Below, piece after piece: positions 18,566 through 27,470 of a DNA stretch of 64,000 bases. Positions within the stretch are counted from its first letter, which is position 1. Each line of letters opens with the position of its first letter. The notes beneath the pieces are model-generated. The model was not told the origin of the DNA, searched no databases, and was given only the letters and a program-made list of their open reading frames with translations. Source of the stretch: Campylobacterales bacterium (GTDB lineage Bacteria; Campylobacterota; Campylobacteria; Campylobacterales; Sulfurimonadaceae); the NCBI GenBank assembly GCA_026390075.1, contig JAPLGP010000031.1:51310-115309 (forward strand). The letters run 5' to 3'. Position numbers and translations under genes: made by a program.

Positions 18566-20302
18566 ATGGATAGAATAACATCAGATTTACTTGCTAATGG
18601 CTCTATTATGCAGAGGCAAGTTGATAGACTTTTATCTCAGGGTATAAATTCTAATCTTATTTTAAGAGATATTACTCTCTCTGGTTTTATGACTATGGAT
18701 AGGTTAGTTCGCTTCATTGTTGAGCAGATTAGAAGTGGAGTGTATGAACTTTCCATTATAGATAATTATGACTATATTTCTGAAAAAGTTGTTTTAGAAA
18801 AACTTGCACAAGTACTAGATTTACAATTTATAGATTTAGATTCTATTGATATGGATTATAGGATTACAAGTAGAGTTCCCTTAGCACAACTTCAAAAATA
18901 TAATGTTATTCCAATATTCGAAGATGATATGAGCGTTACAATAGCCTTTAATGATCCTCTCAATATTGAAGCACAAGAGTCAATTCAAAGACTCTTTCAA
19001 AAGAAACCTATAAAAATAGCCATAGCAACAAAAAAGCAGATTCACTCTTATCTCTATAAAGTAGAAATAAAAGATAATATAAAGGGACTAGTCAAAAATA
19101 TAAGAGATGAATTAAACTCGATTAACTCCATTGAAGCGCAACAAGAAGCCTCATCAATATTGCTCTTAATAGATGTTATCCTAAAAACTTGTATAAAAAG
19201 TCGTTCAAGTGATATACATGTCGAACCAACTGAAAAAAATTGTGTTGTTCGTGGTCGCATAGATGGAAAACTCTCAGAAATGTTTATTTTTGAAAAAGAT
19301 ATCTATCCCCCGTTGGCTTCACGACTAAAACTATTGGCAAACCTCGATATCGCAGAAAAAAGAAAACCTCAAGATGGTCGCTTCTCAACTGCAGTTGGTA
19401 GTGCTGAGTATGATTTTCGTATATCAACGCTGCCAATACTCTATGGTGAGTCCATAGTAATGCGTGTACTTGACAAACAAAAAGCACTTGTAAAACTCGA
19501 AGATGCTGGTATGGATAGTCTAAGTTACAACAAATTACTCAAAGGACTCAAAGCTCCGCATGGAATTATTTTAGTTACAGGTCCAACTGGTAGTGGTAAA
19601 ACGACTACTTTGTATGGTGCTTTGAATGAACTTAGAAATGTAGAAGACAAAGTTATAACAGTTGAAGACCCTGTTGAGTATAGAATGAATCTTATTCAAC
19701 AAGTCCAAGTAAATCCAAAAGTTGGGCTTAGTTTTGCAGATGCCCTTCGTTCTATTTTAAGACAAGACCCTGACAAGATTATGATTGGTGAAATTCGTGA
19801 TCAAGAAACATTAGAAATAGCGATAAAAGCTGCGCTTACAGGTCACTTAGTTATCTCTACACTTCACACGAATGATGCAATAAGTGCTATTCCTCGTATG
19901 GTAGATATGGGAATTGAGCACTATCTTATCAGCGGTGCATTAGTAGCGATTCAAGCACAAAGGCTTGTGAGAAAAATATGTACCCATTGTAAAATTATTG
20001 AAGAAATCCCAACCACAGTTTTAGAAGAGTTACATCAAGTTATTGCAAAAGATGCAAAGTTTTATAAAGGAAAAGGGTGTAAAGAGTGCAATGAATCTGG
20101 ATATATGGGAAGAGAAATGATATGTGAAGTATTAAATATTTCTGAGAGTTTATCAAGCCTCATTGCCAAAGGTGCTCCAAAAGATGCGATGCTCGCACAG
20201 GCTATAGCTGAAGGTTTTATCACTATTTTTCAAAATGGAATACAAAAAGCACTCGATGGAATAACAAGTCTTGAAGAAGTTCTCAAAGTAGCCAAAGGAT
20301 GA
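18566..20302 (+). CDS. mshE: GspE/PilB-type pilus assembly ATPase
   Basis: A MshEN-like N-terminal region (about 1-150) precedes the secretion ATPase core. Walker A GPTGSGKTTTLYGAL, the Asp box LRQDPDKIMIGEIRDQET and the His box GHLVISTLHTNDA are present, plus a C-terminal zinc site CTHC...CKECNESGYMGR. This hexameric motor powers pilin polymerisation. The track start (TTG at 18551) overlaps the previous gene; the ATG at 18566 follows TAGGAAA and is preferred. The Campylobacter equivalent is ctsE. Confidence 0.93.
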   Translation: MDRITSDLLANGSIMQRQVDRLLSQGINSNLILRDITLSGFMTMDRLVRFIVEQIRSGVYELSIIDNYDYISEKVVLEKLAQVLDLQFIDLDSIDMDYRITSRVPLAQLQKYNVIPIFEDDMSVTIAFNDPLNIEAQESIQRLFQKKPIKIAIATKKQIHSYLYKVEIKDNIKGLVKNIRDELNSINSIEAQQEASSILLLIDVILKTCIKSRSSDIHVEPTEKNCVVRGRIDGKLSEMFIFEKDIYPPLASRLKLLANLDIAEKRKPQDGRFSTAVGSAEYDFRISTLPILYGESIVMRVLDKQKALVKLEDAGMDSLSYNKLLKGLKAPHGIILVTGPTGSGKTTTLYGALNELRNVEDKVITVEDPVEYRMNLIQQVQVNPKVGLSFADALRSILRQDPDKIMIGEIRDQETLEIAIKAALTGHLVISTLHTNDAISAIPRMVDMGIEHYLISGALVAIQAQRLVRKICTHCKIIEEIPTTVLEELHQVIAKDAKFYKGKGCKECNESGYMGREMICEVLNISESLSSLIAKGAPKDAMLAQAIAEGFITIFQNGIQKALDGITSLEEVLKVAKG

Positions 20303-21543
20303 AATATTTTATAGCAACTATTCTGACGAAAGGTAAAAGAGAGGGGTTTCCAATCTATGCAGAAGATAAGAAAGAAGCGCACAATTACGCGAAAGCAAAA
20401 TTTTCTGGAATTATTATTAAAATTGTTGAGGCAGAAGAACCACTTGAGGCTCAATTTAAAAGATTTAAAACAAATTTTTTACAAAATATAAAAAAAAGCA
20501 AAATTAAACCTGATTCACTCATCGCTTCTATCAGACAACTCGCAGTTATGACAAATGCTGGTATTTCTATTTATGATTGTTTGAGTGAAATCGCAAAAGC
20601 TACTGAAGACCAAGCATTAAAAACTGTTTTTTCTAAACTTGCGGATGATATAAATTCTGGACATTCTCTCTCAGATTCTATGGAGAATTTTCGTTTTGAG
20701 TTAGGTAACCTTACAATTGCCATGGTTCAGTTAGGTGAAAAAACTGGTAATCTTGATGAATCACTTTATTCCTTAGCTGATATGCTTGAAGAGATTCGTG
20801 CGAATGTTATTAAATTCAAAAAAGCTATGGCATATCCAAGAAATGTAATGATTGCAATGGCAGTAGCTTTTACGATTTTAATCTCTTATGTTGTTCCACA
20901 ATTTAAAGCAATATTTGAATCTCTACATGCACAACTTCCTCTTCCAACACAAATATTACTAGTACTTGAGCATCTTTTTAACAACTACGGACCTTATGTT
21001 TTAGCTGTACTTTTTGCAAGTTTTATGACATTTAGATATCTTATTAACAATTATAGGCACATAAGATATGGATGGCATGAGACTCTACTCAAAATATATC
21101 TCATAAAAAATATTATCAAATTTTCAACTCTCAGTAGATTTACACTTGTTTTTTCAGAACTCATTCGTGCTGGAATTCCAATTGCTGAAGCATTGGACAC
21201 TTCTATTGAAATGATAGACAATCTCCCTCTTAAAGCTAAACTTTTATCCGTTAGAATTACTGTAGAAAAAGGTGGCGCACTCAACAAAGGACTTAAAGAT
21301 ACAGAGCTTTTTGAGAATATGATTATTCAAATGGTAAGTGCTGGGGAAGAGAGTGGTACACTCGATAAAATGATAAAAAAAGTTGCAGAGTATTATAAAA
21401 TGAGATTTGATGCTATTATTGATGGGCTTTCAGAGGCCGTTGAGCCTGTTATGCTCTTTATAATAGCATCTATGGTTATTTTACTTGCTCTTGGTATTTT
21501 CTTGCCAATGTGGGATATGGGGAATGCTGTTCACGGAAGATAA
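20299..21543 (+). CDS. mshG: GspF/PilC-type inner-membrane platform protein
   Basis: Two T2SSF domains are visible: SLIASIRQLAVMTNAGISI to VPQFKAIFESL, and FTLVFSELIRAGIPIAEAL to the end. Each is followed by membrane helices, including FIIASMVILLALGIFLPMW near the C-terminus. It works with the GspE motor in pilin assembly; the Campylobacter equivalent is ctsF. It is the last gene of the 17-kb plus-strand run, and no pilin gene follows, so the pilins must lie elsewhere. Confidence 0.93.
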   Translation: MKYFIATILTKGKREGFPIYAEDKKEAHNYAKAKFSGIIIKIVEAEEPLEAQFKRFKTNFLQNIKKSKIKPDSLIASIRQLAVMTNAGISIYDCLSEIAKATEDQALKTVFSKLADDINSGHSLSDSMENFRFELGNLTIAMVQLGEKTGNLDESLYSLADMLEEIRANVIKFKKAMAYPRNVMIAMAVAFTILISYVVPQFKAIFESLHAQLPLPTQILLVLEHLFNNYGPYVLAVLFASFMTFRYLINNYRHIRYGWHETLLKIYLIKNIIKFSTLSRFTLVFSELIRAGIPIAEALDTSIEMIDNLPLKAKLLSVRITVEKGGALNKGLKDTELFENMIIQMVSAGEESGTLDKMIKKVAEYYKMRFDAIIDGLSEAVEPVMLFIIASMVILLALGIFLPMWDMGNAVHGR

Positions 21544-21550
21544 ATCGGTT

Positions 21551-21560
21551 GGCATGTGGA
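21551..21560 (+). repeat. GGCATGTGGA repeat, intergenic
   Basis: Exact copy in the 40-bp gap between the convergent mshG and yigZ genes. Confidence 0.9.
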
Positions 21561-21583
21561 ATTGAAGAAAAAAAATTTATCTT

Positions 21584-22159
21584 TTACAAAACCTTAACCA
21601 ATCTCTCTACTTTTTTTAAAAAGAGCTTCATATCAAGTTCACTCGATTTTATTTTATAAACAGTTTTGGCATCAAAAATTTTTTGCACTATTTGAATTCC
21701 ACATGCCAAACATTCATACTCAACGATTCTTATATTTGAATACTCAAAAGAGATATCTTTTGTAATCTCATGTTTATATTCCAAGAGCGATGCAGAGTTG
21801 AGCACTAAGTTCACACTCTCGCTATATGCTCGAACAAGTCCGCCTGTGCCAAGCTTTGTTCCACCAAAATATCTCACAATAATCACCGCAGTATTTATCA
21901 TCTCTAAGCCCTGTAATACAAAAAGAGAAGGCTTACCCGATGTTCCTTTTGGCTCTCCATCATCACTCGAGTGTTCTACGATTTGGTTAAATTCATTGAA
22001 ATATCTATAGGCTACAACAAAATGTCTCGCTTTTGGATTTGCATATTTTAGTTGTTCTAAAGTGGGAGTAAATTCAGAGTAAGGCATGAGGTAAGCAATA
22101 AACTTGGATTGCTTTACCTCGAGTGTTTGAGTATATATTTTATCAACAAATTTCATCAA
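21584..22159 (-). CDS. yigZ: YigZ/IMPACT family protein
   Basis: The UPF0029 N-terminal domain carries the family signature HSSDDGEPKGTSGKP and the block IVRYFGGTKLGTGGLVRAYS. A small C-terminal domain follows. The family is related to eukaryotic IMPACT, and its bacterial role is unclear. It converges on the pilus operon with only 40 bp between, which hold one copy of the dispersed repeat. A second copy inside the gene encodes CLACGIQ. Confidence 0.9.
   Translation of the reverse strand: MMKFVDKIYTQTLEVKQSKFIAYLMPYSEFTPTLEQLKYANPKARHFVVAYRYFNEFNQIVEHSSDDGEPKGTSGKPSLFVLQGLEMINTAVIIVRYFGGTKLGTGGLVRAYSESVNLVLNSASLLEYKHEITKDISFEYSNIRIVEYECLACGIQIVQKIFDAKTVYKIKSSELDMKLFLKKVERLVKVL
21698..21707 (-). 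repeat. GGCATGTGGA repeat in yigZ
   Basis: Exact copy; encodes LACGIQ. Confidence 0.9.
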
Positions 22160-22177
22160 CTATTTTTATCAAACTCT

Positions 22178-22187
22178 GGCATGTGGA
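22178..22187 (+). repeat. GGCATGTGGA repeat, intergenic
   Basis: Exact copy in the 30-bp gap between yebC and yigZ. Confidence 0.9.
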
Positions 22188-22189
22188 AA

Positions 22190-22900
22190 TTATGCTAGAT
22201 TTGTAAAAATTTTATTGACATCATCATCGTCTTCTAGTTTATCAATAATTTTATCAATATCAAGCTGTTCTTTTTCAGTAATAGTTATAGGAGAGTTTGC
22301 CATTCTCTCTAAGTTTGCTTTTGTCACTTCAATGCCCATTTTTTCTAAAGCTTCGTTGAGCTTACCAAAGTTTGTGTAATCAGCAGTCACAAGAACAACA
22401 CCTCCCTCTTCTTCAATCTCTTCAAGACCAGCATCAATGAGTTCCAACTCTAATTCTTCTATATCCATACCATCTTTGAGAGCAAACTCAATAACTGCTT
22501 TTCGGCTAAACATAAATTCCAAAGAACCATTTGTAAGCATCTCTCCGCCATGTTTTGTGAGTACATTTTTGACATTTGCCACTGTTCTAGTATTATTGTC
22601 AGTCAAACATTCGATGAACAACAAAACGCCATGTGGAGCTTTGCCCTCAAAATTTACTTCAAGCATACTCGCAGTATCTTTTGCACTTGCTCTTTTTATA
22701 GCTGCCTCAATGTTGTCTTTTGGCATGTTTTCAGCTTTTGCATTCATAATAGCCGTGCGAAGTTTCGAGTTCATATCAGGGTCACTACTTCCCTCTTTTG
22801 CTGCCATAGTGATAATTTTGCCTAATTTTGGAAACAACTTTGACATTGCCCCCCATCTTTTTAACTTTGATGCTTTTCTGTATTCAAACGCTCTTCCCAT
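22190..22900 (-). CDS. yebC: YebC/PmpR family (TACO1-like) translation/transcription regulator
   Basis: The N-terminus MGRAFEYRKASKLKRWGAMS and the stretch GKIITMAAKEGSSDPDMN are diagnostic for YebC. The DNTRTVANVKNVLTKHGGE core follows. Family members bind DNA in some bacteria, and recent work on relatives links them to translation through proline-rich stalls. The length of 236 aa is usual. It is separated from yigZ by 30 bp carrying one repeat copy. Confidence 0.95.
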   Translation of the reverse strand: MGRAFEYRKASKLKRWGAMSKLFPKLGKIITMAAKEGSSDPDMNSKLRTAIMNAKAENMPKDNIEAAIKRASAKDTASMLEVNFEGKAPHGVLLFIECLTDNNTRTVANVKNVLTKHGGEMLTNGSLEFMFSRKAVIEFALKDGMDIEELELELIDAGLEEIEEEGGVVLVTADYTNFGKLNEALEKMGIEVTKANLERMANSPITITEKEQLDIDKIIDKLEDDDDVNKIFTNLA

Positions 22901-23021
22901 AAAATTGTTCCTTTTTTATTGATAATCACAATTATAGCATTAACTCATTTGCAAGATACTTAGTGAACAATCGTAATTCATCTCTGCATTATTTTCATTC
23001 AACATCTTAAATCCTACTATT

Positions 23022-23780
23022 TTAAACCGAAAACTTATCTACATCAAAAAAACTATCAACAGATATATTTTTAAATGCGGCATTTAAACTTGTAAAGAGT
23101 GTTGGAAACTCTTTTTCCATCTTTGCTAACATCTCTTTTGTATGTGCTCTGGCATGTGGCATTTTTACATCAAACCGCATAGAAGGACATGCTTCATCAC
23201 CAATAGTTTTAATATTGTTCTCCAATGCAAAAGCAAAAAGTTGTCTCTCACGCATCTGAATAAGTGGTCGAATAACTATAAGTCCATTTACTGCTCTATA
23301 TTTTGGAGCAAGAGAACGCATCTGTCCGTTGTAAATAAAGTTCATAAAAAAACTCTCAGCCGCATCGTCTAAATGATGCCCAAGGGCTACTTTATTACAC
23401 CCATATTTTTCAGCGGCACTATATAAATATCCTCGTCTCATACGAGAAAAAAAACTACAAAAAGAGGAGTTTTTTCGTATCTTCTCTTCTGCTAAATCAT
23501 ACACATTTGTATCATGTACGGCATGTGGAATATCATGTTCCTTACAATGAGCAATCAGTTCATCATAGTTTTCACCCATTCCATAAGAGATAGTAACAGC
23601 AATAAATTCAAACTTAAATGGAGCACGACGCTGTTGTTCTTTCATCGCATGAATCATTGTAAGAGAGTCTTTACCGCCACTCAAACCAACTAAAATTTTG
23701 TCGCCCTCTTCTATGAGGTTAAACTCAGCATTTGTGCGTCCAAGTTTAGACATGATTTTTTTAGAGAGTTTAACTTGCAA
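23022..23780 (-). CDS. TtcA-like tRNA 2-thiocytidine synthetase family protein with an altered cysteine motif
   Basis: The PP-loop ATP-pyrophosphatase motif GLSGGKDSLTMIH and the GHHLDDAAE block place it in the TtcA family, which thiolates C32 of tRNAs using a 4Fe-4S cluster. The usual CxxCxRxRRG is here CSFFSRMRRG, so the second Cys of the pair is Phe (TTT instead of TGT). A further Cys is present in EACPSMRF. Cluster binding may therefore differ, or the protein may be a paralog with another role. It overlaps the next gene by 11 bp. Confidence 0.8.
   Translation of the reverse strand: MQVKLSKKIMSKLGRTNAEFNLIEEGDKILVGLSGGKDSLTMIHAMKEQQRRAPFKFEFIAVTISYGMGENYDELIAHCKEHDIPHAVHDTNVYDLAEEKIRKNSSFCSFFSRMRRGYLYSAAEKYGCNKVALGHHLDDAAESFFMNFIYNGQMRSLAPKYRAVNGLIVIRPLIQMRERQLFAFALENNIKTIGDEACPSMRFDVKMPHARAHTKEMLAKMEKEFPTLFTSLNAAFKNISVDSFFDVDKFSV
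23520..23529 (+). repeat. GGCATGTGGA repeat in the ttcA-like gene
   Basis: Exact copy; the gene strand encodes IPHAVH. A 9/10 copy lies at 23151. Confidence 0.9.
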
Positions 23781-24462
23781 TCTTATCCACCATTTTCATA
23801 ACAAACTCTGCACTCTCTACCGCACTTGTCTCAAGGAACGCATCAAAAGAAAAACTTGCGTCCATATCTGCGGCATCACTTATTGCACGAAGTATAAAAA
23901 ATGGAACATTTAGAGCATCGCACACAACCGCAACGCTACCACCTTCCATCTCCAAAGCATCCGCACCAAAAGTACTGCCAATCCAATTTTTACGCTCTTC
24001 ATTTGCAACAAATTGATCTCCTGTCGCGATGATACCTTCTTGAACACTTTTACCCATCTCGGATGCAACTTCTTTACTCATCTCTATCATGCTTTTATCT
24101 GCTTCAACAAAAACTGAACCCTCTGGAACGAATCCAAAAGGATGTCCAAAAGCTGTAATATCCAAATCATGCTGTGATAGTTTTGTGGCAACAATCAAAT
24201 CGCCTACTTTTAAACTCGGTGAAATTGCACCAGCAACACCTGAAAATAGAAGTATCTGCGCACCAAAATGCTCAATCATCGTCGTAGCAGTCAAAGTTGA
24301 AAATACTTTTCCAATTTTAGAATACGCTATGACTAAATCTACACCTTTATACGATGCTTCATAGTACTTGTTTTTTGCATATTCGGTTGTTTTATAATTG
24401 CCTATTTTTTCTAGTATTGGTGCTATCTCTTCTGGCATTGCACCCATTATCGCTATTTTCAT
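23770..24462 (-). CDS. mtnN: MTA/SAH (aminodeoxyfutalosine) nucleosidase
   Basis: The family fold is clear from MKIAIMGAMPEEIAPI, the nucleoside-phosphorylase-like FSGVAGAISPSLKVGDLIV and the C-terminal EMEGGSVAVVCDALNVPFFILRAISD. The enzyme hydrolyses methylthioadenosine and S-adenosylhomocysteine. In Campylobacter and Helicobacter it also acts in the futalosine menaquinone pathway (mqnB). It is 230 aa long and the 3' end overlaps ttcA-like. Confidence 0.93.
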   Translation of the reverse strand: MKIAIMGAMPEEIAPILEKIGNYKTTEYAKNKYYEASYKGVDLVIAYSKIGKVFSTLTATTMIEHFGAQILLFSGVAGAISPSLKVGDLIVATKLSQHDLDITAFGHPFGFVPEGSVFVEADKSMIEMSKEVASEMGKSVQEGIIATGDQFVANEERKNWIGSTFGADALEMEGGSVAVVCDALNVPFFILRAISDAADMDASFSFDAFLETSAVESAEFVMKMVDKIAS

Positions 24463-24471
24463 ACTATCCCT

Positions 24472-25188
24472 TTATATTTCAAATGTTTGTACTCTTTTTT
24501 CATACTTTGGTAACTGATGCACTATATTTGCGTTTTCATCTACGATACAACTTCCACCCCAAAAACCAAGCCCATCTTCAAATCCAACACGATTTACAAA
24601 AAATAACTTTGCATGACACTTTTTTGCAACTGTTTTGATAATGTCATACCACTGCTCTTGAATCTCTAAACCATCTTCATTAAAACCCCGTGCAGGGGAA
24701 GCAACAAGTGCAATAATATAATCAGGATTTTCTTTGATAAGAGCATGATGCACTTCTTTGTGCCATAAATCTTCACAAACCAACATAGATATCTTGGCAT
24801 GTGGAACCAGAAAACTCTCAAATTTATTTCCAGCACTAAAATATCTCGCCTCTTCAAACATTCCATAATTTGGCAAATGAACTTTCGTATGCTTACTCAA
24901 AAGTTCGCCTTGAGAAAAATAGAGAGCTTCGTTTTGGAATTTATTACCATCTTTTATAGCAGCACCTACGACAATATCCACATGCCGACTCAAACTTTTT
25001 AATTCGTCCAACTCTTCCACATGCCAAGCATCTTCATAAAGTTTATCTTGAAGTAAGTAGCCATTGAGAGAGAGTTCAGGGAAGATAATGATGTCGCTTT
25101 CATGCATAAACTCATTCACTATAGAAAGTATTTCTGCAAGATTTGAGCGACTCAGTTTTGGCGATGTTTGAGCAAGTGTTACCCTCAT
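24472..25188 (-). CDS. carbon-nitrogen hydrolase (nitrilase superfamily)
   Basis: The Glu-Lys-Cys catalytic triad is visible as FPELSLNGY (E), KVHLPNYG (K) and SMLVCEDLWH (C). The protein is short (238 aa), as in the amidase branch. The substrate cannot be assigned. It lies 9 bp upstream of the nucleosidase and 1 bp after fabD, in one minus-strand operon. It carries three repeat copies, more than any other gene here of its size. Confidence 0.88.
   Translation of the reverse strand: MRVTLAQTSPKLSRSNLAEILSIVNEFMHESDIIIFPELSLNGYLLQDKLYEDAWHVEELDELKSLSRHVDIVVGAAIKDGNKFQNEALYFSQGELLSKHTKVHLPNYGMFEEARYFSAGNKFESFLVPHAKISMLVCEDLWHKEVHHALIKENPDYIIALVASPARGFNEDGLEIQEQWYDIIKTVAKKCHAKLFFVNRVGFEDGLGFWGGSCIVDENANIVHQLPKYEKRVQTFEI
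24796..24805 (+). repeat. GGCATGTGGA repeat in the nitrilase gene
   Basis: Exact copy; the gene strand encodes VPHAKI. Confidence 0.9.
24977..24986 (-). repeat. GGCATGTGGA repeat in the nitrilase gene
   Basis: Exact copy; encodes RHVDIV. Confidence 0.9.
25016..25025 (-). repeat. GGCATGTGGA repeat in the nitrilase gene
   Basis: Exact copy, 39 bp from the previous one in direct orientation; encodes WHVEEL. Confidence 0.9.
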
Positions 25189-25189
25189 A

Positions 25190-26128
25190 TTATGAGCGAA
25201 TTTCTTCTATAACTTTTGCTAAGGACTCGATATCTGAAACATTTAAAGTTACTAAATCTTTTGCAATTCTTTTGTTAAGACCTTTAAGCACAGAACCATT
25301 GCCAAATTCAATTGCGATATCAATATCGTTGGCTATTGCTTCAATAGATTGTTTATATTTTACAGGTTTTACCAATTGCTCTTTTAAAAGTGAAACTGCT
25401 TCATCTTTCGTGCTGTAAGGCTTTGTAGTAACATTAGAAATGATTGGAGCTGTAAATGTATCTGTAATCATTTTAGACATCAACTCTGCTAATGGTTCTT
25501 GTGCTGATGATAATAAATCACAGTGAGAAGCAACCGACATATCCAAAAGAATCGCTCTTTTTGCACCAGCATCTTTAAAAGTCTGCTCTAGAGATATCAA
25601 ATCAGCTTTCATACCAGCTACAACTAACTGCCCATCTTGATTATAGTTTGCAGGCCAAACTTTTTTGCCACTCTTTTGAGCTTCATCACATACTTTTTCA
25701 ACAGCTCCATCATCAATCCCAACAAGAGCCATCATTCCAGCTTCAATAGATGCACATGCCGCTTGCATTAACAAGCCTCTTTTATGTACAAGTTCTACTG
25801 CATCTACATAATCAATTGCACCACTCGCACATAAAGCAGAGAATTCACCCAAAGAGTGACCTAAAAAAAGAGTTGCTTTTGTTTGGTCAGCATCTTGAAA
25901 AAGACGGTATGCTACCATCTGAACTAATAAAATTGCAGGTTGTGTATAAGCTGTTTGACCTAACTTATCATTCTCACTAAATAAAAGTGCTTCAAAATCA
26001 ACACCTATTCTCTCACCAGCTTTTTTAAACATCTCTTTTGCAATATCAGAATTTTCATAAAAAGCTCTTCCCATTCCTATTGCTTGACTACCTTGTCCTG
26101 CGAAAATCATTGCTATTTTTTTTTGCAT
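25190..26128 (-). CDS. fabD: malonyl-CoA:ACP transacylase
   Basis: FAGQGSQAIGMGRAF and the nucleophile elbow LGHSLGEFSAL are the FabD hallmarks, with QDGQLVVAG and a conserved SVASHCDLL His region. It loads malonate onto ACP for fatty-acid synthesis. The length of 312 aa is normal. It is not next to other fab genes here. Confidence 0.96.
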   Translation of the reverse strand: MQKKIAMIFAGQGSQAIGMGRAFYENSDIAKEMFKKAGERIGVDFEALLFSENDKLGQTAYTQPAILLVQMVAYRLFQDADQTKATLFLGHSLGEFSALCASGAIDYVDAVELVHKRGLLMQAACASIEAGMMALVGIDDGAVEKVCDEAQKSGKKVWPANYNQDGQLVVAGMKADLISLEQTFKDAGAKRAILLDMSVASHCDLLSSAQEPLAELMSKMITDTFTAPIISNVTTKPYSTKDEAVSLLKEQLVKPVKYKQSIEAIANDIDIAIEFGNGSVLKGLNKRIAKDLVTLNVSDIESLAKVIEEIRS

Positions 26129-26131
26129 TTT

Positions 26132-26890
26132 TTATCCTTGTAAATAATCTTTGTTATCTGATATTTTTTTTCTTAATGTGTTTCTGTTTAAGCCTAATTT
26201 GTCTGATAGTTGTAATTGAGATTTAAACTTAACAAGTCCAGCTCTAATTAAAGGCACTTCATAGAGATATAAAAAGTTTTTATAGTCACTGTTCGAACCA
26301 AGTTTATTTGATAGGTAATTTTCTATTATATCAATTAATTCTGTATCTTTTATATCTTGTAAAAGATAAGTTACCATGACTTGTCTTCTCAAAGAATTTG
26401 CATTTTTACTTAAATCTGGTTTAAAATTTTTAATACTAAATTTTCCATTTGCGCCAAACAATAAAGAAGCTTCCATCGCAAATTTTTCTATTAAAGATGG
26501 AACATCTTCTAATCTTTGAAATAATGGTGGAATATCGAATTTAACACTAAACAATTCATCAACATATTGATTGTAAAACGAAGTTTTTGCAGTTGCGATG
26601 ACTCTTATGCTATTTGCATTAATAGTGTCAATCACTCTTTTAATATTAGGTGAGTTTTCTAGGTTAGAAATAATAATTTCTCTATAACTTTCAATAGCAA
26701 TTAATAATTCATCAAAATTAGATGCGTCCAAAATTGGAGCATTTGGAAGGATATATTTAGCAATACTTTTTTTTCCAACGCCCAATTCTCCAGTAATAAG
26801 AGAGTTAACATTGAGTGTTTTAAGGAGAGTTGCTGTTTTAAATGCTTCCGAAGAAGCATCAGAGACAGTTATAAAATTAGTGACATCCAC
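26132..26890 (-). CDS. NtrC-like AAA protein with Fis-type HTH, lacking the sigma-54 contact loop
   Basis: A P-loop-like motif GELGVGKKS and an AAA-like region (IRVIATAKTSFYNQYV; FDIPPLFQRLEDVPSLI) resemble sigma-54 activators. I see no GAFTGA loop, receiver domain or full Walker B. The C-terminus is a Fis-type helix-turn-helix (LQLSDKLGLNRNTLRKKI). It is probably a truncated or repurposed DNA-binding regulator. The track start at 26932 gives an odd poly-Val N-terminus read from the slyD His/Cys tail; I prefer the GTG at 26890, which overlaps the slyD stop. Confidence 0.7.
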   Translation of the reverse strand: MDVTNFITVSDASSEAFKTATLLKTLNVNSLITGELGVGKKSIAKYILPNAPILDASNFDELLIAIESYREIIISNLENSPNIKRVIDTINANSIRVIATAKTSFYNQYVDELFSVKFDIPPLFQRLEDVPSLIEKFAMEASLLFGANGKFSIKNFKPDLSKNANSLRRQVMVTYLLQDIKDTELIDIIENYLSNKLGSNSDYKNFLYLYEVPLIRAGLVKFKSQLQLSDKLGLNRNTLRKKISDNKDYLQG

Positions 26891-27398
26891 AACCACTGCC
26901 ACCACCAGTACCACAACAATCATCATCTTCATGTTTATTTTCAGCAGGAATACCAGTCATAGCTTCTTCAGCAGATGCATCTCTTATATTATTAATTGTA
27001 ACTGTGAACATTAAATCTTTTCCAGCTAAGGGGTGATTAAAATCTATAACTACAGTTTCAGCAGATATCTCAATTACTGTAACTTGAACAGTTCCACCAT
27101 CTTCACCTTGCCCAAAAAGTGTCATTCCTACTTCTAAATCAATTCCAGCAAATTGATCTGATGGAACTTCTTGCTTCGCTTCAGCATTATAAGTACCGTA
27201 AGCATCCTCTGACTTAACAAGAATATCACCTTTTTGACCAATAGCCATATCTTTTATTCCATTTTCTAAACCTGGAATAATTTGACCTTTGCCAAACATA
27301 AATACCAATGGTGCTCCACCAATATTACTATCTACAACTTTATTTTCATCACGAACTTCATACTCTATTGACACAATTTGATTTGTTTCTATTGACAT
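26877..27398 (-). CDS. slyD: FKBP-type peptidyl-prolyl isomerase with metal-binding tail (SlyD-like)
   Basis: The FKBP domain (FMFGKGQIIPGLENGI) with an inserted IF chaperone domain is followed by a Cys/His-rich C-terminus (HEDDDCCGTGGGSGCGCH). This is typical of SlyD, which in E. coli hands nickel to HypB during hydrogenase maturation. That role here is an inference, but the hyp cluster is present about 17 kb away. The start at 27398 follows an AAGGTAAG site; the track start at 27437 is less likely. Confidence 0.92.
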   Translation of the reverse strand: MSIETNQIVSIEYEVRDENKVVDSNIGGAPLVFMFGKGQIIPGLENGIKDMAIGQKGDILVKSEDAYGTYNAEAKQEVPSDQFAGIDLEVGMTLFGQGEDGGTVQVTVIEISAETVVIDFNHPLAGKDLMFTVTINNIRDASAEEAMTGIPAENKHEDDDCCGTGGGSGCGCH

Positions 27399-27470
27399 TG
27401 AACTTACCTTTTGATTATTTTGCGTGGATTTTAGCATAAAAACTTAAAAAACTTCTGAAATACTTTATGA

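Noticed and set aside
22628-22637. GCCATGTGGA in yebC, ACTACATGCC near 29341 and similar partial matches
   Set aside because: Each differs from the 10-mer core at one or two positions and may be chance, so I left them out of the exact count.
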